A stretch of 64,000 bases of DNA from Rhizobium sp. SL86 (GCF_026672545.1 NZ_JAPPRJ010000002.1:695001-759000); one strand, 5' to 3'. Counted from the first letter of the stretch, positions 23,216 to 33,101 are shown. The notes: generated by a model not told the origin, from the sequence alone. Numbers and translations: made by a program.

Positions 23216-24742
23216 TCACATGACGGCGCCGATCTGCCAGGGCACGAACTCGTTGCGGCCATACCCCAATTCTTCCGACTTCGTCTGTTTGCCGGAGGCG
23301 ACTGCCAGGATCTCGTCAAAAATCTGCCGGCCCTTCTCTTCCAGCGAAACACCTTCGACGATATCGCCGCAATTGATGTCCATGTCGTCCGGCATGCGGG
23401 CATAGAGTTCGCTGTTGGTCGCGAGTTTGATCGAGGGCACCGGCTTGCAGCCATAGGCGGAGCCGCGGCCGGTGGTGAAACAGAGGATGTTCGCACCGCC
23501 CGCCACCTGGCCCGTTGCCGCCACCGGATCGTAGCCGGGCGTGTCCATGTAGACAAAACCCTTGCGGTCGATCCGCTCCGCATAACGATAGACACCGCGC
23601 AGCGTGGAATTGCCGCCCTTGGCAACGGCACCCAGCGACTTTTCGAGGATCGTGGTCAGCCCGCCGGCCTTGTTGCCGGGAGAGGGATTGTTGTTCATCT
23701 CGCCGCCGTTCTTGGCGGTGTATTCCTCCCACCAGTGGATGAGGTCGACGATCTTCTGGCCGACTTCGGCGCTTTCGGCGCGGCGGGTCAGAAGATGTTC
23801 GGCGCCATAGATTTCGGGCGTTTCCGAGAGGATCGCCGTACCGCCCTGGCGCACCAGCATATCGGCGGCAACCCCGAGGGCCGGATTGGCGGTGAGGCCG
23901 GAATAACCGTCCGAGCCGCCGCATTGCAGGGCAAGCGAGAGCTCCGAAGCCGGGATCGGTTGGCGCTTGGTACGTGCCGCAAATGGCAGCATGTCCTTGA
24001 TGCGCGCAACACCCGCTTCGACCGCCTTGCGCGTGCCCCCGGTCTCCTGGATCGTCAGCGACTGGAAATGATCCCCCTCGGCAATATGATAGGTGTCCTT
24101 CATGCGCGGGATCTGGAACACCTCACAACCGAGGCCGACGAGCAGCACCGCGGAAAAGTTCGGGTGACTGGCATATCCCCACTGGGTGCGCGCCAGAACG
24201 TCAAAGGCCTCGCCCTTGCCCGCCATGCCGCAGCCCTGGCCGTGCGGCAGAGGCACGATGCCGTCGATATCCGGATAATCGGCAAGAATGCCGGAGCGCA
24301 TGATTTCGTCGGCGACATAATCCACGACGGTGGCCGAACAGTTCACCGAGGACAGGATGCCGATATAGTTACGGGTGCCGGCGCGCCCGTCTGGACGACG
24401 AAACCCGTCAAAGAAGGCCGGAACTTCCCCTGCCCTGAGGCCCTCGACGGGTTTGGCATCGGCGGCGAAGGCATAGTCGCGCTCGAAATCTTCCCCCATG
24501 GTGACGTTCTTTTCGTGCACCCATTCGCCGGGCTCGATGGCCGTGCTGGCGAAACCGATGATCTGGCCGAACTTGCGGATCGGTTCGCCCGGGGGGATCG
24601 GTCGGGCGGCGATCTTGTGGCCACGCGGCACGCGGGCGCGGGTCACGATGTCGCCTTCCACCGGGCTTCCCGCCGGCAGGTCGGCGATGGCCACGACCAC
24701 ATTGTCCGCTGCATTCAGGCGCAGGATACGTCCGATCGTCAT
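23216..24742 (-). CDS. uxaA: Altronate dehydratase (UxaA family)
   Basis: A 508-aa protein of the UxaA/GarD family. The N-terminal SAF-type domain (about residues 1-90, with ARVPRGHKIAARPI) is followed by the large dehydratase domain with GYPRPDGRAGTRNY-like FRRPDGRAGTRNYIGI, HGQGCGM and SDGYSGLTANPA. Full-length UxaA is about 495-510. The expected reaction is D-altronate to 2-keto-3-deoxygluconate (KDG) with an Fe(II) centre. It is the last gene of the fucose operon; with the tagaturonate reductase and alcohol dehydrogenase upstream it could process L-galactonate. A related aldonate/aldarate specificity cannot be excluded. Confidence 0.85.
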   Translation of the reverse strand: MTIGRILRLNAADNVVVAIADLPAGSPVEGDIVTRARVPRGHKIAARPIPPGEPIRKFGQIIGFASTAIEPGEWVHEKNVTMGEDFERDYAFAADAKPVEGLRAGEVPAFFDGFRRPDGRAGTRNYIGILSSVNCSATVVDYVADEIMRSGILADYPDIDGIVPLPHGQGCGMAGKGEAFDVLARTQWGYASHPNFSAVLLVGLGCEVFQIPRMKDTYHIAEGDHFQSLTIQETGGTRKAVEAGVARIKDMLPFAARTKRQPIPASELSLALQCGGSDGYSGLTANPALGVAADMLVRQGGTAILSETPEIYGAEHLLTRRAESAEVGQKIVDLIHWWEEYTAKNGGEMNNNPSPGNKAGGLTTILEKSLGAVAKGGNSTLRGVYRYAERIDRKGFVYMDTPGYDPVAATGQVAGGANILCFTTGRGSAYGCKPVPSIKLATNSELYARMPDDMDINCGDIVEGVSLEEKGRQIFDEILAVASGKQTKSEELGYGRNEFVPWQIGAVM

Positions 24743-24743
24743 C

Positions 24744-25754
24744 TCAAACCTCCAGGATGGCCTTGATCACGCCGGCTTCCGGTCGCGACCAGTCTTCAAA
24801 AAGCTGAACGCCGTCTTCGAGACGCCCAATATGGGTATTCAGTGCCCGGGTAGGAACCTTGGCGGCCTGAATCTGCCGCACCACTTCGGCGAAGTCGTCC
24901 GGCTGGGCATTGCGGCTGGCAAACAGCGTCGCCTCCCGTTTGTGGAACTCGGGATCGGAAAAGGTGATGTCCTGGCGAACCACGGAGAGCAGCACATAAC
25001 GCGCGCCGTGGGCGAGGAAATTGAAGCCGCGCTGCATCGGGATCGCATTGCCGGTCGCGTCGATCACCACGTCGAAACCGTCGCCTTGTGTCATCTTCTG
25101 AACTTCCGCCTCGGCGGTCTCGTCGGCGAACAAGCTCGCATCGGCGCCCAGCCGTTCCACCGCAAAGGCGAGGCGATCGCTTCGCGTATCCATCACCGTC
25201 ACTTCGGCCCCCCTCGCCTTGGCAAAGATGATCGCCGACATGCCAATCGGCCCGGCGCCGGTGATCAATACGCGGTCGGAACTGCCGATATTGCCGCGCT
25301 TGATGCCATGCGCGCCGATCGCCAGGAATTCGATCATCGCCGCATCGGCCAGCGCGATGTCGCCGGTCGGGATGACATTCTGCTCGGGCACGCAGACATA
25401 CTCCGCCATGCCGCCGTCACAGTGAACGCCGAGAACCTGGATGTTCTGGCAGGCATTGGTCAGCCCCTTGCGGCAGGCATGGCACGCACCGCAGGAGAGA
25501 TAGGGGACGATATAGACGGGATCGCCCGCCTTGAATGCGCTCGTCGCCGGCGCTTCCTCGACGGTTCCGGAAAGCTCATGGCCCATGACCCGTGGATATT
25601 CGAGGAACGGATGTTTGCCCGCATAGATGTGGAAATCCGTACCGCAGATGCCGACATGGCGGATGCGCACCAGCACCTCGCCTTCCGCCGGTTTGGGAAC
25701 CGGACGCTCGATGACGGAAAGACGGCCGGGCTCGTTACAGATGAGGGCTTTCAT
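24744..25754 (-). CDS. Zinc-dependent alcohol dehydrogenase (possible L-galactonate/L-fuconate-type oxidoreductase)
   Basis: A 336-aa medium-chain dehydrogenase. It has catalytic zinc residues in GICGTDFHIYAG (Cys 37) and GHEL (His 59, Glu 60), the structural zinc cysteines in SCGACHACRKGLTNAC, and the Rossmann motif ITGAGPIGM. ATG 25754 overlaps the upstream stop (ATGA). The family includes L-galactonate 5-dehydrogenase (E. coli LgoD/YjjN), L-idonate and threonine dehydrogenases. Next to a tagaturonate reductase and an altronate dehydratase, oxidation of L-galactonate to D-tagaturonate is the best-fitting role, but this is inference from context. Confidence 0.85.
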   Translation of the reverse strand: MKALICNEPGRLSVIERPVPKPAEGEVLVRIRHVGICGTDFHIYAGKHPFLEYPRVMGHELSGTVEEAPATSAFKAGDPVYIVPYLSCGACHACRKGLTNACQNIQVLGVHCDGGMAEYVCVPEQNVIPTGDIALADAAMIEFLAIGAHGIKRGNIGSSDRVLITGAGPIGMSAIIFAKARGAEVTVMDTRSDRLAFAVERLGADASLFADETAEAEVQKMTQGDGFDVVIDATGNAIPMQRGFNFLAHGARYVLLSVVRQDITFSDPEFHKREATLFASRNAQPDDFAEVVRQIQAAKVPTRALNTHIGRLEDGVQLFEDWSRPEAGVIKAILEV

Positions 25755-26869
25755 CAGAGGGTCCTTTGCGTTTTGGCGATGATGGCCTGAAGCGTGGGCG
25801 CAGGTCTGCCGCACCAGTCCAGGAAGGCGGCAAGACGCCGCTCGATCTTCAGCGCGTGGTTTCCGGCAATGTCGGACAGCCGGTGTTCAAGATAAGGGTT
25901 GAGGAAGCGCGCCAGCGTCGTTTCGACATACGTGCGGGCCTCTCTTTCCATGCCCATCGCTGCAAAACCGGGTACGACCTCATCCCAGTATACTGCGTCG
26001 ATCCGGCTGCGCACGCCCGGGTCGGAGAGAATGGCACGCACGGTTTCATCCTTCGGTCGCCCACCCGAGAGCCAGATGTCGGCCAGAACCGTGTGGCCGA
26101 GATTGAGGATATGCAGCTTCAGCCGCTCGAAGGGTTCGATATCCTCGGCCACAACGATCGCCGGATGCCGGCAGGGCAGCGTCAGGCCCGGCTGGTCCTC
26201 GATGGCCCAGAGCGCATAAGGTTCGGCGACCGCACCGACCGGTTCGAGCGCTTCGGAGACGATGCGATCCACCAGCGTATTGGCAAAGACGATGTTCGTG
26301 TCCAGCCAGTCGACAAAGTCCTGGGTCGCTCCTGCCTCGATCGCAAATGTCCGGACGAGCCCTTTCAAAACCGGTCCATTGCGGTTCACCAGTTCGCAGG
26401 GAAGGATGGTGATCGGACGCCCACCAGCCTGGAAACGGGCGTGCAGCAATTGCGCGAGCTTTGCCGGAAACGATGCGAAGGGGGTCTCGACACCAAGGCC
26501 TTTGACCCGTTCGGACACGTCTACGTCATAACCGGCATCGCCGGTATTGGAGAGCACGAACTCTGTCCGCTCAACGAAAAGGTCAACGATCTCCGCCCAG
26601 TCGCGAGCGGTGGAAAGACCCCGTTCGACGCTTTTCACCTTGACCGTCCGGTCGACCGGTTGCCCATCCTCCAGTCCGCGGATGATCACCGGGTAACCTT
26701 CTTTGTCGCCAAAGGCGGCAAGCCGCCCGGCGCGCGAAACATCGCCGGAGGTCTGCACCACAACCACGTTCGGCACGTCCTGTCCCGCCTCGCGGGCCTC
26801 ATGCAGAAAGAGATCCGCATGGGCCTGAAGAAAGCGGCTGGTGCCGAACTGAAGGATCAATCCGCTCAT
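25754..26869 (-). CDS. uxaB: Tagaturonate reductase-like protein (UxaB, mannitol dehydrogenase family)
   Basis: A 371-aa long-chain polyol dehydrogenase. The N-terminal QFGTSRFLQAH corresponds to the nucleotide-binding start in UxaB, LPCELVNRNG resembles IPCELIDYNG of E. coli UxaB, and the catalytic K-x5-N-x3-H pattern is present in KLHILNLGHT. It is about 100 residues shorter than E. coli UxaB (483). The start is ATG 26869, five bases after GGAGG; the much longer frame to 27271 overlaps the fuconate dehydratase gene and is R/P-rich noise. The predicted reaction is D-tagaturonate + NADH to D-altronate, feeding the altronate dehydratase downstream. Confidence 0.82.
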   Translation of the reverse strand: MSGLILQFGTSRFLQAHADLFLHEAREAGQDVPNVVVVQTSGDVSRAGRLAAFGDKEGYPVIIRGLEDGQPVDRTVKVKSVERGLSTARDWAEIVDLFVERTEFVLSNTGDAGYDVDVSERVKGLGVETPFASFPAKLAQLLHARFQAGGRPITILPCELVNRNGPVLKGLVRTFAIEAGATQDFVDWLDTNIVFANTLVDRIVSEALEPVGAVAEPYALWAIEDQPGLTLPCRHPAIVVAEDIEPFERLKLHILNLGHTVLADIWLSGGRPKDETVRAILSDPGVRSRIDAVYWDEVVPGFAAMGMEREARTYVETTLARFLNPYLEHRLSDIAGNHALKIERRLAAFLDWCGRPAPTLQAIIAKTQRTL

Positions 26870-26883
26870 CATCGCCTCCGGTC

Positions 26884-28173
26884 TCACGCCGCCTCCGGTT
26901 TGCCGAAGGTGTAGGTGGCGATCGACTCCGGCTTCATCTCGATCGAGAAACCCGGGCGCGTCGGCGGCATGTAGGCCGCATTCTCGATCCGGCAGGGATC
27001 GAGGAAATGTTCGTGCAGGTGATCGACATATTCGATCACGCGGCCGTCCTTGGTGCCAGAGACGGCGATGTAATCGATCATCGACAGGTGCTGCACATAT
27101 TCGCAAAGCCCGACGCCGCCCGCATGCGGCCAGACTGGCTTGCCGTATTTCGCCGCCAGCAAGAGCACCGCCAGTACCTCGTTCAATCCGCCCATGCGGC
27201 AACTGTCGATCTGCACGATGTCGATCGCGCCCTCGGTGATGAACTGCTTGAACATGATGCGGTTCTGGCACATCTCGCCGGTTGCGACCTTGATCGGGGC
27301 AATCGCCTCGCGGATCTTGCGGTGACCGGCAACGTCATCCGGGCTCGTCGGCTCCTCGATGAAGAAGGGTTTGCAAAAGGCAAGCGCCTTCATCCATTCG
27401 ATCGCCTGACCGACTTCCCAGACCTGGTTGGCATCGACCATCAGATAGCGGTCGGGGCCGATCACCTCGCGGGCGATGGTGAGGCGGCGGATGTCGTCTT
27501 CCAGGTCGCGGCCGACCTTCATCTTGATATGGTTGAAACCCTGATCGACCGCCTCCTGCGCCAGGCGCCGCAGTTTCTCGTCGCCATATCCCAGCCAACC
27601 GGCGGAGGTCGTGTAGCAGGGATAACCCTCGCATTCGAGAATGGCCATCCGCTCCGCCTTGCCGTCTTCGGCTTTGCGCAGAATCTCGAGCGCCTCGTCA
27701 CGCGTCAGCGCATCGGTGAGGTAGCGGTAGTCAACGATGTCGGCAATCTCCTCCGGCGTCATCGTCGCAACGAATTTCCACACTGGAAGACCGGCTTCCT
27801 TGGCCATCGCATCCCAAAAAGCGTTGACGACGGCGCCGGTGGCGAGATGCATCGCGCCCTTGTCCGGGCCGATCCAGCGCAACTGGCTGTCGCCGGTCAG
27901 CTTGCGCCAAAACTTTCCGGGCGCCGCCTTCACCTCGCCGAGATCGACGCCCACCACCAGATGGCGCATGGCCTCGATCGCCATGCAGCAGATGTCGTTG
28001 CCGCGACCGATGGTGAAGGTCAGGCCATGACCCGCAAGACCCGCTTTATCCGTTTCCAGCACGACATAGGCCGCCGAATAATCCGGATCGGGATTCATGG
28101 CGTCGGAGCCGTCCAGACTTGCCGATGTCGGAAAGCGAAGGTCGTAAACGCGAAGGTTCGTGATGCGGGTCAT
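26884..28173 (-). CDS. L-fuconate dehydratase
   Basis: A 429-aa enolase-superfamily enzyme that closely follows the L-fuconate dehydratase pattern. The N-terminal [19 protein letters not shown] loop, the KxK catalytic pair in HIKMKVG (about residue 218), metal ligands in MVDANQ (Asp), FIEEPTSP (Glu) and ATGEMCQN (Glu), and the catalytic His in WPHAGG are all present. It dehydrates L-fuconate to 2-keto-3-deoxy-L-fuconate. Length matches the Xanthomonas enzyme (about 440). It is central in an operon that encodes every other step of the non-phosphorylated fucose route. Confidence 0.93.
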   Translation of the reverse strand: MTRITNLRVYDLRFPTSASLDGSDAMNPDPDYSAAYVVLETDKAGLAGHGLTFTIGRGNDICCMAIEAMRHLVVGVDLGEVKAAPGKFWRKLTGDSQLRWIGPDKGAMHLATGAVVNAFWDAMAKEAGLPVWKFVATMTPEEIADIVDYRYLTDALTRDEALEILRKAEDGKAERMAILECEGYPCYTTSAGWLGYGDEKLRRLAQEAVDQGFNHIKMKVGRDLEDDIRRLTIAREVIGPDRYLMVDANQVWEVGQAIEWMKALAFCKPFFIEEPTSPDDVAGHRKIREAIAPIKVATGEMCQNRIMFKQFITEGAIDIVQIDSCRMGGLNEVLAVLLLAAKYGKPVWPHAGGVGLCEYVQHLSMIDYIAVSGTKDGRVIEYVDHLHEHFLDPCRIENAAYMPPTRPGFSIEMKPESIATYTFGKPEAA

Positions 28174-28255
28174 GTCAACCTCTTCTGCGGGTCCGCGCTT
28201 TTCGGGAGCCGGCTCTCCCGGCGGACCAGCAGGATCGTCTTGTGCCGGATATGCC

Positions 28256-29101
28256 TCAGGCGTCGGCCTTAAACGTCTGCTTCTGCCTGCCGAGGCCTTC
28301 GATGCCGAGTTCGACCACGTCGCCGGGTTTGAGATAGCGTGGCGGCTTCATGCCCATGCCGACGCCGGGCGGTGTTCCGGTCGAAATCACGTCGCCCGGA
28401 TGCAGCGACATGAACTGCGAAAGGTAGGAGACGAGGAAGGCGACGCCGTAGACCATCGTGGAGGTCGTGCCGTCCTGCATCGTCTCGCCGTTGACCTTCA
28501 GCCACATGGACAGGTTCTGCGGATCGGCGATCTCGTCCTTGGTGACGAGCCAGGGGCCGATCGGCCCAAACGTGTCGCAGGACTTGCCTTTCGTCCACTG
28601 GCCGGAGCGTTCGGTCTGGAAACCGCGTTCGGAGACGTCATGGCTGACGCAATACCCGGCGACGTAGTCCAGAGCCTCTGCCTCGCTGACGTATTTCGCC
28701 GTCTTGCCGATGACGATGCCGAGTTCCACTTCCCAGTCGGTCTTTTCCGAACCGCGCGGGATCAAGACGTCGTCATTCGGGCCGCAGATCGCCGAGGTGG
28801 CCTTCATGAAGATCACCGGTTCGGGCGGAACGGCCATGCCGGATTCGGCGGCGTGGTCGGAATAGTTCAGCCCGATGCAGATGAACTTGCCGGTGCCGGC
28901 CACGCAGGCGCCGAGGCGTTCGGCGGAGGATACCTCCGGCAGCGATGCCGTATCGATGGAGGCGAGCTTGGCCAAGGCGGCCGGATCAAGGGCGGCACCC
29001 GACAGGTCGGAGAGGTGGGCGGAGAGATCGCGGATCGTGCCATCGGCAGCCAGAAGGCCGGGTTTTTCGGCGCCGATCGGGCCGTAACGAAGCAGTTTCA
29101 T
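28256..29101 (-). CDS. 2,4-diketo-3-deoxy-L-fuconate hydrolase (fumarylacetoacetate hydrolase family)
   Basis: A 281-aa FAH-fold protein. The sequence contains [12 protein letters not shown] near residue 77, the metal ligands in [12 protein letters not shown] (Glu pair) and HDVSERGFQ (Asp), and the terminal GTPPGVGMG loop and [12 protein letters not shown] strand. In the fucose pathway such enzymes cleave 2,4-diketo-3-deoxy-L-fuconate to pyruvate and L-lactate. The neighbouring SDR (substrate-forming) and fuconate dehydratase genes support this. General FAH-domain acylpyruvase activity is the alternative. Confidence 0.88.
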   Translation of the reverse strand: MKLLRYGPIGAEKPGLLAADGTIRDLSAHLSDLSGAALDPAALAKLASIDTASLPEVSSAERLGACVAGTGKFICIGLNYSDHAAESGMAVPPEPVIFMKATSAICGPNDDVLIPRGSEKTDWEVELGIVIGKTAKYVSEAEALDYVAGYCVSHDVSERGFQTERSGQWTKGKSCDTFGPIGPWLVTKDEIADPQNLSMWLKVNGETMQDGTTSTMVYGVAFLVSYLSQFMSLHPGDVISTGTPPGVGMGMKPPRYLKPGDVVELGIEGLGRQKQTFKADA

Positions 29102-29138
29102 CGGTTATTCCTTTCGCGTCATTCTGGAGTTGGCGGCG

Positions 29139-29870
29139 TCAGATCGACCAGCCGCCATCGATGCCGTAGGCTTGGCCCGTCGTGTAGGTGGCGCTGGCAA
29201 GGTAGACGGCGAGATCGGCGATCTCTTCCGGCTTGCCAAGACGCCCCATCGGCTGGCGGGCGATGAAGGCGGCGCGCGCCTCGTCGTAATTGCCCTGCGC
29301 ACGCATGCGCTCCTCCAGCGACGGGCTCTCGACGGTGCCCGGGCAGATCGCATTGCAGCGGATGCCCTTGGCCACATAATCCGCCGCCACCGATTTGGTG
29401 AGGCCAATCACGGCGGCCTTGGTCACACCATAGGCGCAGCGGTTCGGGACACCCTTCGAGGACGATGCGATGGAGGCCATGTTGATGATGGCGCCGTCCT
29501 CGCGCTCGATCATGCCCGGCAACACCGCCCGGATGGTGCGGATCATCGCCCGGACATTGAGGTCGAAGGCGAAATCGAGGTCCTTGTCGGCCATGTCGAG
29601 AACCGTGCCGCCATGCACGACACCGGCGCAATTGAACAGGACATCGACCCGGCCGATCTTCTCGAAAAAGGCGCTCACGGCAACCGCGTCCAGCACGTCC
29701 AGCCGCGCGGTCTCCACATTCGCCACACCGTTCAATGATGCCAGCGCCGTCTCGTTGATATCGGTTGCCCAGACGGTCGCCCCGGCCTGCGCATAGGCGA
29801 GCGCGCTCGCCCGGCCGATCCCCTGCCCTGCCGCCGTCACGACGGCGATCTTTCCCTGTAATGTGCTCAC
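29139..29870 (-). CDS. 2-keto-3-deoxy-L-fuconate dehydrogenase (short-chain dehydrogenase)
   Basis: A 243-aa classical SDR with the NAD motif TAAGQGIGRA (residues about 11-20), NCAG, the catalytic Ser in NMASIASS, YGVTK (Tyr/Lys) and a PGTVESP segment. A GTG at 29870 with AAGGA seven bases upstream is used as start; the longer 18-residue extension overlaps the intergenic ribosome site. The protein resembles human DHRS6/BDH2-like SDRs and Xanthomonas KDF dehydrogenase. In this pathway it oxidises 2-keto-3-deoxy-L-fuconate to the 2,4-diketo acid. Confidence 0.88.
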   Translation of the reverse strand: MSTLQGKIAVVTAAGQGIGRASALAYAQAGATVWATDINETALASLNGVANVETARLDVLDAVAVSAFFEKIGRVDVLFNCAGVVHGGTVLDMADKDLDFAFDLNVRAMIRTIRAVLPGMIEREDGAIINMASIASSSKGVPNRCAYGVTKAAVIGLTKSVAADYVAKGIRCNAICPGTVESPSLEERMRAQGNYDEARAAFIARQPMGRLGKPEEIADLAVYLASATYTTGQAYGIDGGWSI

Positions 29871-29884
29871 GTCGAATTCCTTCT

Positions 29885-30214
29885 TCAATCCATATGGAAG
29901 ACTTGTTCCATCATCGCCCACCATTCACCTTCCTTACGGGTTTCGAAGGGTTTCTGGCAGGGGATGCAGAAGGACCACCATTCCTGATTTTTCGGGTCGG
30001 CCGCCATTTTGGCCATGTCGGCCTCGAAATCCGTGCCGTGATATTCCCAGTAGCCGAACAGCATGTTCTCCGGCTCCTTCAGGAAGATCGAATAGTTCTT
30101 CACGTTGCAGCGGGAAATCAGGTCGAGGATTTCTGGCCAGACCGCCTCGTGCAGCCGCTTGTATTCTTCCACCTTGCCAGGCTGCAGGCCGATCACCATG
30201 CCCATTCTCTGCAT
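29885..30214 (-). CDS. L-rhamnose/L-fucose mutarotase family protein
   Basis: A 109-aa protein of the RhaM/DUF718 dimeric ferredoxin-like fold. It begins MQRMGMVIGLQPGKVEEYKR, and HEAVWPEI near residues 22-29 carries the catalytic-region histidine; NYSIFL and the WW pair (EWW, EWWAMM) are family features. It interconverts alpha and beta anomers of the incoming 6-deoxyhexose. GGGGG lies about seven bases before the ATG. It sits between the lactonase and KDF dehydrogenase genes, so L-fucose is the likely substrate here. Confidence 0.88.
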   Translation of the reverse strand: MQRMGMVIGLQPGKVEEYKRLHEAVWPEILDLISRCNVKNYSIFLKEPENMLFGYWEYHGTDFEADMAKMAADPKNQEWWSFCIPCQKPFETRKEGEWWAMMEQVFHMD

Positions 30215-30226
30215 CTTCGTTCCCCC

Positions 30227-31039
30227 TCAAAGCCGATAGAGCTGTTTGGCCGTGCCGCTGAACACCCGGTTCCAGGCGGTTTCCGGCACGATGGCGCGCG
30301 CCTGCCCGAACCAGGCCTTGTAATCGCTGACCAGATTGAGAACCGGCCAGTCGCTGCCCCACATCACCCTATCCGCACCGAAAAGCTCCAGAATGGTTTC
30401 GGCATAAGGCCGTACCGCCTGCGGCTTCTGGCTTCCGGCTTCGGTCAGCAGACCGGACAGCTTGCAGGACACGTTTTCCAGATCAGCGAGGCGTGCGATT
30501 GCACGACGCCAGTCTGTATAAAGGCCATCGGCGATGATGGGCTTTGCGCCGTGGTCGATAACGATCGGCAGATCGGGATGTCTGCGCGCAAATTTTTCCA
30601 GATGTTCGAGATGCCGCGGCAGGACCAGCGCGTCGAAGGCGAGGTCGGCCTTGCGCATCGCCTCGATTGCCGGATCAAGCGCCGGATCATCGATCCAGCC
30701 GTCCTCGGGCAGATCCTGCAGCATCGGGCGCAGGCCCTTCAGCTTGCGATGGCCTGCCAATTCGGCGATCACGGCGGGCGCATCCATGGCCTTCAGATCC
30801 ACCCAGCCGACGACGCCGAGGATGAAATCGTGCCGATCCGCCAGATCCAACATGAAGCGGGTGTCGTCGACACTCGGCAGCGACTGCACGAGAACCGTGC
30901 CCTGAACGCCCGTCGCAGCCAGATGCGGCGCAAGGTCCGCCGGCAGAAAGTCGCGATGGATCGCGACAAGCTCTGGCGGCGGCCATTGGCCCTGCCGGTC
31001 CTTCATCAGCCAGAAATGCTGGTGCGCATCGATGATCAT
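30227..31039 (-). CDS. L-fuconolactone hydrolase (amidohydrolase family)
   Basis: A 270-aa amidohydrolase_2 protein with the N-terminal DAHQHFW metal motif (residues 4-10), the middle VIDHGAKP histidine and the C-terminal WGSDWPV aspartate. This arrangement is characteristic of fucono-1,5-lactonase and related sugar lactonases. It opens the lactone formed by the fucose dehydrogenase to L-fuconate. Its start lies 2 nt downstream of the stop of the aldo/keto reductase gene. Confidence 0.9.
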   Translation of the reverse strand: MIIDAHQHFWLMKDRQGQWPPPELVAIHRDFLPADLAPHLAATGVQGTVLVQSLPSVDDTRFMLDLADRHDFILGVVGWVDLKAMDAPAVIAELAGHRKLKGLRPMLQDLPEDGWIDDPALDPAIEAMRKADLAFDALVLPRHLEHLEKFARRHPDLPIVIDHGAKPIIADGLYTDWRRAIARLADLENVSCKLSGLLTEAGSQKPQAVRPYAETILELFGADRVMWGSDWPVLNLVSDYKAWFGQARAIVPETAWNRVFSGTAKQLYRL

Positions 31040-31041
31040 CG

Positions 31042-32046
31042 TCAGGCCCCGATCGGTGCGTCGGCGGCAATCACGCCTTTGTCCTTCAGGGCCTTCCAGA
31101 CACCGGCGGGAATCTCTTCCTGCATCCAGGTTATGTTGGCCGTTATCTGGTCGGCATTGCGCGCTCCGGAGACGACGGTGACGACGGCGGGATGCAGCAG
31201 CGGGAAATTGAGCGCCGCGGCCTGCATGGAAACGCCTTCCGTGGCACAGGCGGCCTCGACTTCCGCCACACGCGCCAGAAGCTCGGCTGGTGCCTCGGCA
31301 TAATTAAACTTCTTATTTCCGGCGAGCAGACCGGAATTGAAGGCGCCCGCAACGACGATGCCGACGCCCGCCTGATGCGCACGGTCGAGCAGTTTCAGAC
31401 TGTCCTGTTCGAGGAGCGTATAACGCCCCGCCAGCATCGCCGCATCGATATCGAATTCATCCATGGCATCCCAGACGGCCTGCCATTCGTTGACGCCGAG
31501 GCCGACGGCCTTGATCTGGCCTGCCGCGCGCAGCTCACCGAGCGCCTTGAAACCGCCGCCCTTGGTCAACTGAGTCCAGTAGTGTTGGTGCTTGTCGCCA
31601 TGCGTCATGCGGCCGATGTCATGCACGTAGAGAATATCCGGCTGCAGCACGCCGATGCGCTGCTGGCTGGCCTCGAAGGATTTCAGGATCGCATCGTAGC
31701 TGTAGTCATAGACGGGGCGGAACGGCAGGGGTCTGACATAGGCTTCTTCTTCCGGCCCGACGGTGGCGTCCGGAACCATCACGCGCCCGACCTTGGTCGA
31801 GAGCACATAGTCGTCCCGCTCATGCTCGGTCAGCATCGTGCCGAGGCGCCGTTCGGAACGGGTGTAGCCATAGAAGGGCGCGGTATCGAAATAGCGGATG
31901 CCGGCTGCCCAGGCGGCATTGAAGGCGCCGAGTGACTCCTGGTAGCTCGTCCAGCGATAGAGATTGCCCATCTGGGCGCAACCAAGCCCCATCACCGTAA
32001 AGGAGACATCGCGATTGCGCAGACTGCGCCTGTCCGTGACCTGCAT
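31042..32046 (-). CDS. L-fucose dehydrogenase / D-threo-aldose 1-dehydrogenase (aldo/keto reductase)
   Basis: A 334-aa aldo/keto reductase. It contains the catalytic Asp/Tyr motif FDTAPFYGYTRSE (about residues 51-63), the catalytic Lys in VLSTKVGR and His in DILYVHDIGR. AKRs of this type (Pseudomonas/Xanthomonas L-fucose dehydrogenase, D-threo-aldose 1-dehydrogenase) oxidise L-fucose and also L-galactose to the lactones. ATG 32046 is chosen because the 40-residue upstream extension overlaps the 3' end of the binding-protein gene. First catabolic step in the operon. Confidence 0.88.
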   Translation of the reverse strand: MQVTDRRSLRNRDVSFTVMGLGCAQMGNLYRWTSYQESLGAFNAAWAAGIRYFDTAPFYGYTRSERRLGTMLTEHERDDYVLSTKVGRVMVPDATVGPEEEAYVRPLPFRPVYDYSYDAILKSFEASQQRIGVLQPDILYVHDIGRMTHGDKHQHYWTQLTKGGGFKALGELRAAGQIKAVGLGVNEWQAVWDAMDEFDIDAAMLAGRYTLLEQDSLKLLDRAHQAGVGIVVAGAFNSGLLAGNKKFNYAEAPAELLARVAEVEAACATEGVSMQAAALNFPLLHPAVVTVVSGARNADQITANITWMQEEIPAGVWKALKDKGVIAADAPIGA

Positions 32047-32113
32047 TGTTCTACCCGTAACCTGATCCGTTGGAACGAGCGGCACGCGAAAGTGTCCGCG
32101 CGCCGCGACTGTC

Positions 32114-33055
32114 TTAGTAGAGAACGTTCTTCGCTTCCGGCTTGTCGATGTTGCCCTTGGTGACAACCACGACGCCCGTATCGATGACCTTCTCGACCTT
32201 TTCCTTGTTCAGGATCTTCAGAAGCGTATCGACGCCCTTTTCACCCATCTGGTAGGAGCCCTGGACAATGGTGGCTTCCAGCGTGCCGTCCTTGACGAAT
32301 TCCTGAAGATCCTGATTGCCGTCGAAGCCGATGGCGACGATCTTGCCCGCCTTGCCGGCCTGCTTGATGGCGCGCCCCATGCCGATCGCCGTCGGCTCGT
32401 TGGCCCCGAAGATTCCCTTCAGATCCGCATTGGCGGCGAGCACGTCGGTGGTCTGGTTCAGCGCGGTCGCCATCTGCGACTGCGAGTAGAAGGGACCGAC
32501 GATCTGGAGCTTGGAGTTTTTCTTGATGTAATCGGTGAAGCCGCCGACGCGGCCGATTTCAGAACCGGCACCTGCCACATAGGACATCACGGCAATCTTG
32601 CCTTCGGAACCCACCTTGGCAATCAGCGCCTTGGCGGCAAGTTCACCGGCGGCCTTGTTGTCCGTGGCGAGGAAGGCCTGGTAATATTTGTCGGCATCCT
32701 TCGACAGCATGGAGTCGATGATGACGACCGGAATCCGGGCTTCCCAGGCCTTCTTCACGGCGGGCACCAGCGCGTCCGGATCGGACGGGGCGAGAAGGAT
32801 GGCATCGACCTTCCGGTTCACGGCGTTTTCCACCATGTTGACCTGGTCGGCAATGGCCGATTCCGCGGCCGGACCCTGGAATGTCATCGTGTGGGCCTTC
32901 TGCTTGCCGATCGCCGCATCGGCACCCTTCTGGACGTTCTGCCAGAAGGTGGAGTTCACCGTCTTGACGATGACGGCAATTTCACCGGCCGAAGCCGAGG
33001 CCGCGCCCGACAGCGCGAAGACGGAGGCCGCAAGGGCCAGAGCAAGTTTACGCAT
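32114..33055 (-). CDS. L-fucose-type ABC transporter substrate-binding protein (RbsB-like)
   Basis: A 313-aa periplasmic binding protein of the Peripla_BP_4 (ribose/galactose) family. The signal peptide MRKLALALAASVFALSGAA ends near ASA (residue 22). NSTFWQNVQKGAD, LLAPSDPDALVP and GFDGNQDLQEF are typical ligand-site segments of RbsB-type proteins. AGGAGGAG precedes the ATG. It follows the ATPase and permease genes and precedes the fucose dehydrogenase gene, so L-fucose (and perhaps L-galactose) is its probable ligand. Confidence 0.88.
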   Translation of the reverse strand: MRKLALALAASVFALSGAASASAGEIAVIVKTVNSTFWQNVQKGADAAIGKQKAHTMTFQGPAAESAIADQVNMVENAVNRKVDAILLAPSDPDALVPAVKKAWEARIPVVIIDSMLSKDADKYYQAFLATDNKAAGELAAKALIAKVGSEGKIAVMSYVAGAGSEIGRVGGFTDYIKKNSKLQIVGPFYSQSQMATALNQTTDVLAANADLKGIFGANEPTAIGMGRAIKQAGKAGKIVAIGFDGNQDLQEFVKDGTLEATIVQGSYQMGEKGVDTLLKILNKEKVEKVIDTGVVVVTKGNIDKPEAKNVLY

Positions 33056-33101
33056 AGTTTCTCCTCCTGAGTTTGCCGGTCCCTGCCGGGGGCCGATGCG
33101 G

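Noticed and set aside
23129..24766. 545-codon plus-strand open frame opposite uxaA
   Set aside because: Composition typical of antisense frames in GC-rich DNA; the minus-strand protein matches UxaA along its whole length.
26870..27271. N-terminal extension of the UxaB-like protein to 505 aa
   Set aside because: The extension overlaps the fuconate dehydratase gene, is R/P/H-rich, and the GGAGG site supports the start at 26869.
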